DNA of 64,000 nt. Origin: Callorhinus ursinus. Its lineage: Eukaryota > Chordata > Mammalia > Carnivora > Otariidae. The notes under the pieces were generated by a model that saw nothing but the letters and a program-made list of their open reading frames with translations, did no database searches and was not told the origin of the DNA. Within the stretch, counting starts at the first letter, position 1; every line of letters begins with the position of its first letter. Made by a program: the position numbers and the translations under genes. The stretch covers positions 688,305 through 752,304 of the forward strand of contig NW_020312968.1 of NCBI RefSeq assembly GCF_003265705.1, written 5' to 3'. Below are positions 12,432-23,569 of this stretch, piece by piece.

Positions 12432-12980
12432 CCCACATTAGTGTTGAAGAAGATCAAAACTGTAAAAATTGAATTGCTGAAGTCCAGACGTTCAGGGAAG
12501 TCATATACTAATGAGACCTCATCATTTCTACGTTTCACTCTGTTCAAATTTGCTTAAGAGCTTTGGGGCAAGCAATCAATTGATGAAAACAAGACCTTGG
12601 GAACGATTAACACCTGAGCTGGTTTTTCATTAAAAACATTTCATAATAACATGTTATTCATGAAGGTTTGCTGGGTCACAGATACGTGTAAGAAAACAGA
12701 GTATTGTGTTGTGAAGGAATTTAATTTTTGCCCTGGCCGAACTGCCAATTAACCTCATGGATGTAGGTCAAAGCCATCTTGCTTGCCTGGACCTCACTCC
12801 TGGCACTAACATGAACAATGATGGGTGTGGGTTAGCTGTTCCAGGGCCTTTGAGTTCCAACACTGATAACTCGATGAACTTCCTACCAAAGAAGATTCTC
12901 TTGTCTTCTGAAGAGCACGAATATCATTGGCTCAACCAGCTAAAAGGTGAATTAAAGACAGAAAGCATTGCTGCTGACCT
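12432..12980. other. Unique non-coding DNA
   Basis: This is repeat-free as far as I can see. The 12.54-12.78 kb part is AT-rich, with attaac/attaa words, and could be weakly conserved. A 90-codon frame at 12757-13029 runs into the neighbouring L1 and is probably chance. Confidence 0.4.
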
Positions 12981-12982
12981 GT

Positions 12983-13475
12983 TTTTTTTTTTAACTTTAA
13001 TTGTGGTTAAAAAAACCCCACGTAAATAAAATTTATAATTTATCATCTTACCCATTGGTAAGTGTATAGTTCAATAATGTTAAGTCTATTCACATGGTTG
13101 TGTAACCAGTCTTCAGAAGTTTTTCATTTCGCAAAACTGAAACCCTATACCCATAAAACAATAACCCTCTTCCCACCAACCCTTGGCTACTTTGTGTCTC
13201 TCTGATTTGGACCAGTCTTGATCTCTTGTATAAGCAGAATCATACAGTATTTGTCTTTTTGTGATTGGCTAATATCACTTAGTAGGTCTTCGAGGTTCAT
13301 CCATGTTATTGCATGTTGCGGGACTTCCTTCTTTTAAAGGCTAAATAATATTTTATTGCATGTACATGCCACATTTTGTTTAATAATTCATCTGTCCATG
13401 GACACTTCGGTTGCTTCCACCCTTTGGCTATTGTGAATACTGCTGTTATGAATGTGGGTGTAACCACTGCTGAGT
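12983..13475 (-). mobile_element. L1M fragment (ORF2 end plus 3' UTR), antisense
   Basis: Read on the minus strand this is the end of L1 ORF2 and the 3' UTR. The plus strand shows 'ctattgtgaatactgctgtt', 'tcatccatgttattgcatgt' and 'gaatcatacagtatttgtct', all standard antisense L1M phrases, ending in a T-run at 12983-12992 that is the poly(A) tail. It is truncated at its 5' end (right side) and carries no intact frame. Confidence 0.85.
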
Positions 13476-14500
13476 TATAAAGGAGAGGAATGCATATTTA
13501 TTTTCCCAGAGCCCCAAGGAAATTGCAGTACTGTCAATACCCTTCTGATTTCATCTCGAGAGTTTCCAGAGGTAAGGGAAGTAGGTCACCAGGGTGCTTA
13601 AACTTCATTCTGGGGGACCGATGGGAGGATTATTTGAAATATCATTTCCAGATGTGTCTTAGGGCTAAAATGTATTTCCTTCTGTTTTATTACCAGTCAT
13701 TAAAGGAAACAACAGGGAAAGAGAAAAACAAAGTTATGTCTTCCAAAATGTGAAAGGTCTTTGCCATTGGACAGTTTTAATGTGAACTTGAATCTCTGTA
13801 CACATCTCATTTTTAATTAGTTACAGATCCAAACCTTTGTGAAAAAATATTCTCTCGGGGATTTCAAAATTTTAGCCTTACATATCATTACATCTGTCCC
13901 ACTTCAAAAGTGTTACAAAAAAGGATAATAATATCTGTGAATAATTTATTCTGAGTCAAGCCAGATCATTTTTTTAAGCAAGAGGGTCCGAACTTTTCAA
14001 GTTCTTTTTTATTTTTTTGTGAAAGGAAGTCACTCTTTACGCCAGATTAAGACTCCTCCTGCGTCTAGGTGTTCAATCACTAATTAAATACATAAAGTGT
14101 ATATTTTTGACTTAGAAGCAGCAAAGTATTGCCTGATAGCCCAAGCTACTTCTGTACTTCCCATATTTGCATTTTGTTTGTTTTTGTACATTCTGCTACC
14201 TCAAGCACTTTTTTTGTGAGCTCTTGTTGAGTGCATCTAGAAAATCTTTTAATGAAGAAAGGCTTTCAACATCACTGACAATTTTTTTATTATATTCACA
14301 TATAAAATTTTGGAGAAATGTCATCAGGGGGATCCATTCCAAATTAGATGTGCACTTTGAAATCGGAAGAACAAGTTCTAATAGAATAAGAAAATAAATC
14401 ACTCAGAATTATAATTTGCATTTTCCTGTATCTGTGATAAATATAGGTGTAGAGGGCCCAAGTATGCATTACTCTAGGTAAAACACTATACTTAAGGCCT
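13476..14500. other. Unique non-coding DNA, AT-rich
   Basis: No gene or repeat is recognised. Frames of 60-87 codons occur on both strands and are shadows of AT-rich DNA. Confidence 0.5.
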
Positions 14501-14504
14501 TTAG

Positions 14505-14735
14505 AGCAGCATTGTCCATAGGAACACAATGTGAGCCATACATGTCATTTAAATTTTTCAAGTAGCCACATTAAAAAATAAAAAGAAATAGGTGAAATGT
14601 ATCTTTAAAATATATTTTATTTAACCAATATGCACAATTATCATTTCAAGATGTAATCAAAATAAAAGTTGCTAATGAGGTATTTTACTCTTTTGGTGTT
14701 AGAGCTTTGGTAACACATCTCAATTTGGACTATCC
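14505..14735 (+). repeat. hAT-Charlie-type DNA transposon fragment
   Basis: The sequence opens with 'agcagcattgtccatagg' and contains 'atgtgagccatacatgtca', 'aagtagccacattaaaaa' and 'caatttggactatcc'. These belong to a common non-autonomous hAT family whose ends read 'cagcgctgtccaatag'. The right terminal part is missing and is replaced by a SINE scrap. No transposase is present. Confidence 0.6.
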
Positions 14736-14763
14736 TTAATGACTGAGCCCCCCAGGCACCCCT
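14736..14763 (-). repeat. CAN-SINE head scrap
   Basis: The piece 'gactgagccccccaggcacc' is the antisense tRNA-like head of a CAN-SINE with no body or tail on its left. LINE-driven insertions normally lose the head, not the tail, so this is probably what a deletion left behind. Confidence 0.6.
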
Positions 14764-15117
14764 AAATGTTCTAAACTTTTAAAAAGCCCAATCTTCAGAC
14801 ATTGCTGAGGATCTGTCCCACCCAAAGTATCCTTACTTTACAAAGCAATTCTCATAGGCTTCCAATGAGTGAGAGCGTCTGGTTTATTTCTAATGATTTA
14901 ATTTATAGAAATGTAATTTTCAAACAACTTTTAAAAGAGCAACACAAACACTATGTAAGCCAAAAAACACCGAATATCCAAATGATAAAGGGATCAAATT
15001 GGAATGCAAACCTCAGTCCTCCTGGGTAATAAATAGAGAAGAGGTGAAAAGTGAGTCAGGATAACATACCATCTGGAGTACCTACACTCTGATTTTTTTA
15101 AAAAGGCACTTATCTTA
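14764..15117. other. Unique non-coding DNA
   Basis: No gene or repeat is recognised. It ends with the target site aaaaggcacttatctta (15101-15117) of the next SINE. Confidence 0.5.
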
Positions 15118-15308
15118 GGGTGCCTGGGTGGCTCAGTTGGTTAAGCGACTGCCTTCAGCTCAGGTCATGATCCTGGAGTCCCGGGATCGAGTCCCACATC
15201 GGGCTCCCTGCTCGGCAGGGAGTCGGCTTCTCCCTCTGACCCTCTTCCCTCTCGTGCTCTCTGTCTCTCATTCTCTCTCTCTCAAATAAATAAATAAAAT
15301 CTTTTAAA
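15118..15308 (+). mobile_element. CAN-SINE ('ctggagtcccggga' subtype) with perfect duplication
   Basis: A full SINE: head 'gcctgggtggctcagttggt', 'atgatcctggagtcccggga', CT-rich tract and A tail. The 17-base target word aaaaggcacttatctta occurs at 15101-15117 and at 15309-15325 without mismatch, so this insertion is comparatively young. The subtype is abundant in arctoid genomes. Confidence 0.95.
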
Positions 15309-15399
15309 AAAAGGCACTTATCTTATTTAGACCACATTTAGAGATCTGCCAATGCCCAAGGTGTAGATGTACCATTATCTTCCCTTTGATTCCAGGATT

Positions 15400-15400
<1 letters not shown>

Positions 15401-15446
<46 letters not shown>
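15401..15446. repeat. (CA)n microsatellite
   Basis: About 22 uninterrupted CA units. Long pure runs of this kind are usually length-polymorphic. Confidence 0.98.
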
Positions 15447-15448
<2 letters not shown>

Positions 15449-16370
15449 GTTAAAGTTGAACAACATAAATGTAAACTTACATGTAATAATTAATTTTGGG
15501 CTCTTTGTACAGAGAAGGACAGAATGGTAAAAGCTATATCTCATATATTTTCTATTTCAGCTTCCTTGACTTTCCAAATGAAGAAAGACCAAGCATCACT
15601 GAGTCAGTTGTAGATGATCGCACACCTATTTAACACCTAGCCTCCAATCCTTTCAGTGTTAAGAGAGCTAGTGCCTCGTCCTTCCATCACCGATCTTTCT
15701 CTAGTTCTGGCTTTCTTTGGGTGTCATGTAAGTGCCAAGCCCACTGGATAGTGAGCACATCCACCTGAATGGCTTCAGGCTTGGTGATTTTCTCAGTTTG
15801 TCTCATAACTACTCATCATTTGTTTAGTCACAATTGGCAAGTTTTGATGTCTTTGAAGACATCCCAAATATGTTCTAATTTGTCTACTCCTATTTCTACC
15901 AGACATACTCAAGGGACAGTAAGTAATCAACAAACACAGGCTGTTGGACTTAGTTGGGGGGAAAAGGCAGAGGAAGGGAATGCCTAGATGAGATAGACAA
16001 AGAGATGTAAAAATGCTTGGCGCACTGAAGAAAAGACAGCGTCCAGTGCCAGTGGACCATTGCGTCTGTGTCAAGGAGTGGTGACAAAATGGCCAGGGGA
16101 GGTGGAAGGGCCAGTTTGTGAATGGTCTTGACTGCTGGGCTAGCTACTGAGTTTGCTCTGCAGACAATGGAAAGCCAACCACTGATCTGTGTGTATATGT
16201 GCACACGCACGTGCATGCGCATGAACAAGTGTGTGTTTTACGCAGTACGGTGACATGTTTGGTCTGTGTTCTGGAAAGACAGTCGAGTTAACAATATAGC
16301 AGAGGGATCCAAAATAGAAAGGCCAGATGGGAAATGGTTTCAGTGGACTATAGAAGAGCTAATTTGGATA
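15447..16370. other. Mostly unique DNA, possible ancient repeat near 15.95-16.18 kb
   Basis: No gene was seen. The segment around 15.95-16.18 kb has a feel common in old mammalian repeats ('gaatggtcttgactgctggg', then 'gcagacaatggaaagccaac'), but I cannot assign a family. A short purine-pyrimidine alternation (tgtgcacacgcacgtgcatg) lies near 16197-16220. Confidence 0.35.
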
Positions 16371-16374
16371 TTAA

Positions 16375-16535
16375 CTGGTTATGATAATACCTAACATTCA
16401 TTGAGACTTGTATGCATTGTCTCATTCAAATCTCATCAGAGCCATGTAAGGAAAATTTTGCTACTATTCCCATTTTACAGTTAGGAATTCAGAGAAGTTA
16501 AGTAACTTGTTCAAGGACAGGTGACTCATCTATAT
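16375..16535 (+). repeat. MIR SINE
   Basis: It contains 'acattcattgagacttgtat', 'attgtctcattcaaatctca', 'tattcccattttacagttag' and 'agagaagttaagtaacttg', the full core order of MIR. It is diverged, as expected for a fossil of that age. Confidence 0.85.
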
Positions 16536-17034
16536 CAGTTGTGTCTAGGCACTCTTTTAAAATCATGTATTGAATAACTGAAGAAGCTTTGAGCATTCCT
16601 TCCCAATGTAGGTATTTTAATTTATACATTTACATATGCATTACTGTCTATTCAGGTATTAAATATTGATAAAGCATATTATTTTATTACAGCCCAGTGG
16701 ATCATTTGGTATACTTGCTGGGTTGTATTCACCCCATTTTGGAGACCACTGTTCTATATAATTGAATTTGAATGTCATTAGACACTGCATGAGCCTTAAG
16801 CTGACAACAGATCTCGTACTTCTTAGACTTGGCTGCTTCACAAATTGATGCTAACTTTTTGGCCCCTGAAGGCATCTGAGTTTGAGGCTCTATATTAAAT
16901 CTCATCATTGAGCTAAAAAGGAATACTTGGGCACCCCACCTGCACATAATCCTTGATTTCTTTGTTCATTTTTTACTTATTCTTACAGAAATATCTTTAA
17001 ATGGTTGAGTTGAAAATTTCTCCTAGAAATTTTA

Positions 17035-17185
17035 GTTCGCCCAATTTACACAAGTGAGAAAAATAAGGCACAGAAAAATAAGGAGTACAACAAAAGAGCT
17101 ACTCAGGTTAGAGGTAGAACCTGTTAGAGACTCAGGATTAGACCTCAATTTTTTAATGCTCACTGTTTTCCTTTTAGATACATGC
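17035..17185 (+). repeat. MIR SINE 3' half
   Basis: 'ccaatttacacaagtgagaa', 'aaggcacagaaaaataagga' and 'gactcaggattagacctcaa' follow the MIR core and 3' region. The 5' half is missing. Confidence 0.6.
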
Positions 17186-17304
17186 TACCTTGCTGGTGGC
17201 TTAGTATGTAAATTTCTTGAAGGTCCAGATAGCATTTCACCCACTTGTTAATATGATTGGCTGTAAAAATGTTTAGTACATTTTATATGATTACGATAAC
17301 AATT

Positions 17305-17470
17305 TAGGATAATAGTTTGTGACTCTGGTTCCATTAGAATCACTTGGGGAAACTTCTCAAAAATAGTAAAGTCCAGGCTCTCACTCATAGAGGTTTTTTT
17401 AAAGTCATTCTGGAAAGTGACTTAGGTGATTCTGATGTGTAGCTGGGGTTCAGATCCTGATTAAGAACTA
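17305..17470 (+). repeat. MER5A-like hAT transposon fragment
   Basis: 'ttagaatcacttggggaaac' near the left and 'aggtgattctgatgtgtagc' near the right match the MER5A order (a hAT-Charlie non-autonomous element). The terminal bases are worn and no target duplication is clear. Confidence 0.6.
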
Positions 17471-18126
17471 TCCTGATTTAATGCCTGTCTTAGAGCAACT
17501 AGGAGACACACATGGTTGTAAATACAGACCTGAAATGTTATGAAATTGTTTTTAAGCCATATTATGTAGATATAAGAAAGATAAGATACAGAGCATTTGA
17601 GAAATACAATCCAAAGGATTGATTTAATAGATATATATTTGATCTTCCACTTTGTAACCAAAGAACACGCGTGTAGTTTTGAAATGACTACAGAATATAT
17701 AAAAATTATCATATTCTAGGCTTTCAGAATAATCAAAATATAAACCACTTGGTATAAATCCAAGAAGCAATATGTGGGACCTGCAATGAAGACAACCAAA
17801 AAATTTTTCTGATGAACATTAAAGGGGAGTCTGATAAAAGAAACATCTCATGCTCCTGGATGGAAATGTTCAATATTTCACAAGTTATCCATTGCCTCCA
17901 GTTTAAGAACGGAATTCCAATCAAAATGACTTTTTTGGACTGGAAAATTGGGAATTGACTTTAAAGTTAATATAGAGAAATAAATAAGAACAGGGAGAAG
18001 AAATTTGCATATATAGAAGACAAGAACTGCTGTTGTTATGAAGCACATATATCATTAATTAAAATAGTAGGTACTGTGTAAGAGCAAACAGATCATGGTA
18101 CTGACAAGATATAGCAACAAAATTTA

Positions 18127-18363
18127 TTTATTTTTTTCATTATGTATTTTATTTTATATATACATATGTTTTTAATTTAATTTAATTTTATGTTATGTTA
18201 TTTACCATACAAGACATCTTTAGTTTTTGATGTAGTGATCCATGATTCATTGTTTTTGTATAACACCCAGTGCTCCATGCAATATGTGCCCTCAATACCA
18301 ATCACCGGGCTAACCCATCCCCCCACTCCACTCCCCTCTAAAACCCTCAGTTTGTTTCTCAGA
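18127..18363 (-). mobile_element. Carnivore L1 3' end insert, antisense
   Basis: A 5'-truncated L1 of about 237 bp shows 'ttttgatgtagtgatccatg', 'acacccagtgctccatgcaa' and 'aatcaccgggctaacccatc' on the plus strand, which is the antisense 3' end of the carnivore L1 lineage. It is flanked by aacaaaattta at 18116-18126 and 18364-18374. It sits inside the older sense L1, so it is younger than its host. Confidence 0.8.
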
Positions 18364-19467
18364 AACAAAATTTAGACTCAAGAATTTAGTGGATTTAAAT
18401 GGCACCATTTCAAATCTGGAGAGAAAGGAAGCATATTTAATACCAATTTTTAAGAAATTAACAATTTGGAAGGCAATTATATCCCTATGTGGCAAGTGAC
18501 ACCAAAATAAGTTCCATGGAGCTATTAGACAACAGAGAAAGCAGCAGTGACAATCTAATACTAGTAAGTATATAGATATTTCTAACACAAAAGGAAAAGT
18601 AGAAAATAATTTTGGCTATGTAAAATATAAACTGTTCGATATATGTATCAAATATACCATAGATGAAATTAAGAACCATAGGCAAACTATAAAAAAAACT
18701 TTTGCAACCAAATGTCTGAGGGTATAGAAAGAGTTTTTATGAATCAGTAGGTAGAAGACACACATCTCAACAGACAGATGGGCAAAAGACAATCAATGTG
18801 CTATTCTCAAAGGAGACATTCCAAAGGGTGAGTGAAACCCCAAAACGTGTAAAGAATCTATACCTCCCTGGTCATCAATATAGTAATCAAAACTGAAAAA
18901 TAAATAAACAACTAAATACTATGTCTATCAAATGTCCAATTATTTAAAATAAGTTAGAATGTTTACTGTAGAGAAGATTGGATTAAAGTTAAAAAGGGCA
19001 CTATTGTAATTCCTGCAATTGAGAGGATTCATTGGTATAATCCTTATGAAGGGCCATTCAGCAATATGAATACAAAACTTAACAGTATTCTTTGACCTAG
19101 AAATTCTACTTCTAGCAATCTATGTCAAAAAAACATCAGAGATAAGTCAAAAGTATGTTTTTTACAAGTAAAATTATACTCATTGCAATGCTATTCCTAA
19201 TAGCAAATGTAAGAAAAACCCAATGTCAACAAATCAGGTAATAATTACATAAATTATGGTAAACCCTACTAAAGAATAATTTTCAAGAACGTAAAATCAA
19301 GAATCTCATGCAAATATAAAATGAACACGTAAAAGATTTTATTCTACTCATTAATTAATGGGGAAACCAGGAAGAGGTTAAGACTGGCTCAAAGGGCACT
19401 TGAGTTAATATTTACTAACAATTTAATAAATGAATATTAGTATAATATGCTGATTTATTTTTATTTA

Positions 19468-19649
19468 AAAAATTTTTTTAAAGATTTTATTTATTTGTCA
19501 GAGAGAAAGAAGGGGGAGCGGCAGAGGCAGAGGGAGAAGCAGGCTCTCCGCTGAGCGGGGAGCCTGATGTGGGACTCGATCCCAGGACCCAGGGCTCATG
19601 ACCTGAGCCAAAGGCAGACACTTAACTGACTGAGCCACCCAGGTGCCCC
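19468..19649 (-). mobile_element. CAN-SINE with perfect target-site duplication
   Basis: A minus-strand SINE: tail 'aagattttatttatttgtca', 'gaagcaggctctccgctgag', head 'gactgagccacccaggtgcc'. Direct repeats taatatgctgattta lie at 19443-19457 and 19650-19664 without mismatch. It lies within old L1 sequence. Confidence 0.93.
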
Positions 19650-19746
19650 TAATATGCTGATTTAATTATAAAACTGGTTAATATCCTACAAGGCAATATA
19701 TCCTAAATTATGGAGTTATATTTCCTCTTGAAAAGAAAATATCTGT

Positions 19747-19955
19747 GGGGTGCCTGGGTGGGTCAGTAGGTTGGGCAACTGCCTTGGGCTCGGGTCGTGA
19801 TCCTGGAGTTTCCGGATCGAGTCCCGCCTCGGGCTCTCTGCTGGGGGGTGGGGAGGCCGGGAGGAGGGGGCAATATGCTTCTCCCTCTGACCCTCCCCCC
19901 ACTCATGCTCTCTCTCTCATTCTCTCAAATGAATAAATAAAATCTTTAAAAAAAT
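19747..19955 (+). mobile_element. CAN-SINE with G-rich internal segment
   Basis: A plus-strand SINE of the 'atcctggagt' subtype, flanked by aaaagaaaatatctgt (19731-19746) and aaaagaaaatacttgt (19956-19971). After 'gggctctctgct' it carries a G-rich stretch at 19843-19870, four G-tracts of three or more separated by one to five bases, where the other SINEs here have the short 'cagcagggagtc' segment. The rest of the element is normal. Confidence 0.93.
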
Positions 19956-20354
19956 AAAAGAAAATACTTGTATTGCAATTGGAAAAAAAATCTACAGGTT
20001 AACGTGTGACTTCAGTAAATCTAAACCTTTATTAAATAGTACAGTTAATTCTTACAGTCTTTGGGAGGATTTGCCTTATTTAGCATTCAAAGTGCCATAT
20101 TTTTGCAGTATTTCCATTTTTTTGTATTTTTCTTAACAAGCCGCATATGGAATACTAGAAACCATTAAAATGTGTAGCATCAACAAATATTTAGGCACAT
20201 GGAAAAGTACTGACTCTATTTTGGTAAATGGGAAAAAGGAGAAAGTTAGTAAAGGATTGTGTAGAGTTTGCTCCTGGACTTAAAAAACAATAGGCAAAAA
20301 ATCTGTAAAATATGCACCTAGGATAACATGAACCAGGTTCCTCAAAATGTTAAT

Positions 20355-21050
20355 AGTGGGCCTTCTGGTTTCAGCTTTGATATGTAAAGCACGGAGAAGT
20401 CATCCCTCCCCTTCTTACAACAAGAAAAAGCTGAACTAACTGACCCAGCCAAGAGCTGAGGTTGTAATTGAAATTGCGGGTCAGCCCGCTACCCAGAAAT
20501 CTGGAGAGAAAGGCAAATCCAGATTCACATGTGGACATTTGCTTGCCTGGAACAGACGCCTCTGGAGCTCCAAGGTGGTAATTTTGACAAACTGTCGGAG
20601 GCGGAGTGTGAACTAATTTGAGAAAGAGAAACTCCTGTGGGGGCCATGGTCTTGGGGGATCCCCACACTTTAATTAGAATTTTGCTTGCAGAAAATCCAC
20701 CAGATTCTCGCAGTGAAGATCCAAGAGTGAGCTACCTTGTGGCGCTGTTGAGAGCGGGGAAGACGAATCATTGTGAAATAAACCCAGAGGGTTCTCCATG
20801 TGAAAGGCTTCCTCTCCTGGGCATAGCCTTTTGCCAGAGCTTTATTCCAGCTGGAAGAAAAGATTTCCTCCCATTCTAGTCCCTTCTAGACTTCCGACGC
20901 AGTCTAAGGTAGGATGAAACAAAAAAGCTACACCACTGAGGAAGCACTTGTGAGGGTTATGGACCAGAGTAGGGGGCTCACTAAAACACTGAGATTGAAT
21001 CATAAGATTATAGGCCACGTCCCCTCTCTCACACCTTACCATGACACCAA
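20355..21050 (+). mobile_element. L1M 5' UTR fragment, sense
   Basis: The opening ('ccttctggtttcagctttga', then 'tgtaaagcacggagaagtca') is homologous to the reverse complement of 42085-42155, where an antisense L1M ends. Both therefore look like the same L1M 5' UTR. It includes 'aaactcctgtgggggccatg' and a cluster of 'tccc' and 'ctggg' words typical of L1 promoters. The 80-codon frame at 20637-20879 is within it and is not a gene. No ORF1 follows. Confidence 0.6.
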
Positions 21051-21119
21051 GGGGCTCCAGAATATTAACAGTGGGTTGTAGCTCAAAGACCCTTGAATGG
21101 ACTCATATGTTAAAGCCTT

Positions 21120-21222
21120 CACGTTAGGAGGGCACTGGGTGTAAGTCTCATGAATCTCTTACTTCTACCTCTGAAACTAATATGTTAATTGAATTGAATT
21201 TAAATTTAAAAAAAAAGTGGAA
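21120..21222 (+). mobile_element. Short carnivore L1 3' tail
   Basis: 'aggagggcactgggtgtaag', 'ctctgaaactaatatgttaa' and 'ttgaatttaaatttaaaa' with an A tail resemble the final about 100 bases of a carnivore L1 subfamily in sense. It is severely 5'-truncated. Duplication of the target is not clear. Confidence 0.5.
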
Positions 21223-21234
21223 AAAATATGTTAA

Positions 21235-21600
21235 GGGCTCTACTGCAAAAAGTAGCAAAGAAAATATGAATAAAGTAGGGACTTTAGTTAATAATCATGT
21301 ACCATTATTAGTTTCTTAATTATAACAGATACACTATAGTAAGATAATAATAAGTAAAATGGAGCAAAGGGTGTATGGGAATTCTCAGTATCATCTCTTC
21401 ACAATTTTTCTGTAAACCTAAAACTATTTGCAAATAGTTTATTTTAAAATATTAAAATTGATTTTTTGGGGGTGGTAGTGTTTCTTTGGGTGGTAGTGAT
21501 TTAAAATATTTTTCTCTGTACTTTTGAGGGTTCTGATTTGTTTATAATGAACCTGTATTACTTCTAAAATAAAAGAAAATGTATTCTAATATTTTAAGAT
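21235..21600 (+). mobile_element. L1M 3' UTR fragments, sense
   Basis: 'gggactttagttaataatca' and 'acaatttttctgtaaaccta' are a standard L1M 3' UTR motif set. A second unit at 21460-21600 has 'ataatgaacctgtattactt', another old L1 tail. With 20355-21050 this leaves a 5' UTR close to a 3' UTR and no coding part between them. Confidence 0.55.
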
Positions 21601-23079
21601 ACATACTTTGTCAAAAAATAAACTATTTTCAGATTGTTTCATATATACATTTTTTTCCCTCCATTTACATTGGTAGGCTTCCTGAGGGTAAGAAAAATAT
21701 TCTTTTCTTTCATTCTCTTTCTTCTTCCAGCATCCCACCCCCACAATATCTATGTTAGGACTCTACTCCTAGTACTAGATCAATATATATTTGTTAACTG
21801 ACACTAACTAGCTGTATTGACTTAAATTGTTAGACTGCAAAATTACCGGTTTGGTATTTTTGTTCGGTTTTAATGCAATCAACTGTATGGTCAAAATAGG
21901 CGTAAAGAAATGAGTCAATAAGACACTAAAGAACTCAACTAAGAAGTCTAACATGGTTCATTATTGGATGCCTTAGACCTGGTTTAAAGACTGGCTTCTA
22001 ATTATTGGAGGGTTTATATCAATGCCAATTGATTGGGCCAAGTTGAGCTATATGGTGAGTTATGTCAAAAATCATAAAGGCTCTAAATAAATCTACTGTT
22101 TTAGCAAGAGCTAGCCTCACAGTCTTTGGAGAAGCCGATCCGATAGTGGGCACTGAAAGGATTTCAGTATAAATCAACTTTTCACCAAGAGCATAATTTT
22201 CAGAAACTTGCCTTTGGGGCTGAGTTCTTTTTGCCCCAGTCTCAGTGCTAACTTCTCTGTCCCCTTTGTGATGACAGAAAGTTTGTACAAAACACTTCTG
22301 GCCGTGTTTCTGTTAAGTGAGCAGGCCAAACCAAACTTGAGTCACAGTTGTCTTTATTTTATGAAGATTTAAAGCCAGCCTTGCCCTCATGCCCTTCATC
22401 CGTATATACAAGAAAGACTGCAGCCAACAGTGGGAGGCCCCAGCACAGCAAGGCCACCCAAATTCTGCCTACTGCTTAGGAGTGGTGAGAACACACTTAA
22501 GAAATCCTTCAAGATTTACTTCACACCCAGGAGCATAATGGGAAATGGCTCAGGGTTCAGGGTCGAGCTTTGTGTGTGGATATGTAAAGTAACGTGTAGG
22601 CTTTCTACCCCAGAAATGACCCTTCTGCACAATCCCTTTATTGGTAGAAAAAAAACTCAGGGACGGCTGTGTTACAGGCACATGTTTGTGAGCCTTGGTA
22701 ATTGCTCTCACCTGCTTGACAAAGAAATTCTTAAATATTCCCTAGGTGTTCCAGAGAACTCTAACTGTATTTCCACGGCTGGCTTTTCTCCCCTAACCTC
22801 GGCGTTTGAAAATAAGAGTTAATGTTTTTAGCATCTTTTTCTTTTTTGTGGGGGTTTTAGCAAAACTAAGTCAGTTGAGACAAAACTCCCTCATCTCCAC
22901 CTGATGATGAAAGGAAACTGACCAAATGTCTCTTTCTTCTTTATGTTATGTATGTCGATATAATCTGAGAATACAAAGCAATTTGCTGTCATAAAACAGT
23001 ATAAAGTACATGTGCCGTACTTGAATCACTCCTTACACAAAACCCTTTGTGGCTCCCCAGTTCAGCTCGCTACAATATT

Positions 23080-23530
23080 CTTAGCTTTGATTGCCACGCA
23101 ACTGGGCTCATTTGGAGTAGCATGCCTTACTGTTAATTTCCTCCCCCATTCTGTTTTGGAATTAACTTGTTAAATTAATCTCTTCATTTATTTTACAGTG
23201 TCTTCAGGTTTAAATGCTGATTTTATGAACATCTGTTTCCACCACAGTTGCAAACCCATTACTTTTATGAGCTATACATATTTTAAAGAGATTTACTGCT
23301 GACCTTTGTTGGTGAATTGAATGTTTTTGTTGTCAGTAACATTTCTGTAATTGATGCCATTGTTATTGCCACGCAGATAGTGGTTTCAAATGAGAGATGT
23401 TTGGGGGAATCTTTTGACTTAAGCACATTAAATCAGGCAGACATCACTTTAAAACTGTGTGGCTTTGGAAAAAAAAGAAGTGTGTTCAATCTTGCAGCAT
23501 GAGGCAAAGGTAAACAGCCACTCAATTTTC
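23080..23530. promoter_or_regulatory. Candidate conserved non-coding element
   Basis: This repeat-free stretch has dense TTAAT/ATTAA words ('gttaatttcctcccccattc', 'ggaattaacttgttaaatta') and balanced composition. A 61-codon frame (23317-23502) lies within it but lacks acceptor and donor context. I infer possible regulatory DNA. Confidence 0.25.
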
Positions 23531-23569
23531 CTCTACTTTGAAACAGTTTTAAAGTTTTGTATTTGCTAA

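Larger units (their letters stand above)
17735..20335 (+). mobile_element. Old L1 (L1M), sense, with later insertions
   Basis: Several segments fit the 3' half of ORF2 and the 3' UTR of an old L1 in sense orientation: 'atggtactgacaagatatag', 'gacctagaaattctacttct' and 'attgcaatgctattcctaat'. It is cut by a short carnivore L1 at 18127, a SINE at about 19468 and another SINE at 19747. All frames are broken. The last part (20.0-20.33 kb) is weakly supported. Confidence 0.65.

Noticed and set aside
15118..15190. tRNA-like sequence with A-box and B-box
   Set aside because: It is the head of a CAN-SINE; the same holds for every SINE in the window. No free-standing tRNA gene was seen.
20637..20879. 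80-codon frame with a tidy start
   Set aside because: Inside a region homologous to an L1M 5' UTR.
22430..22822. 130-codon plus-strand frame
   Set aside because: No recognisable domain or flanking splice signals; the peptide looks random.
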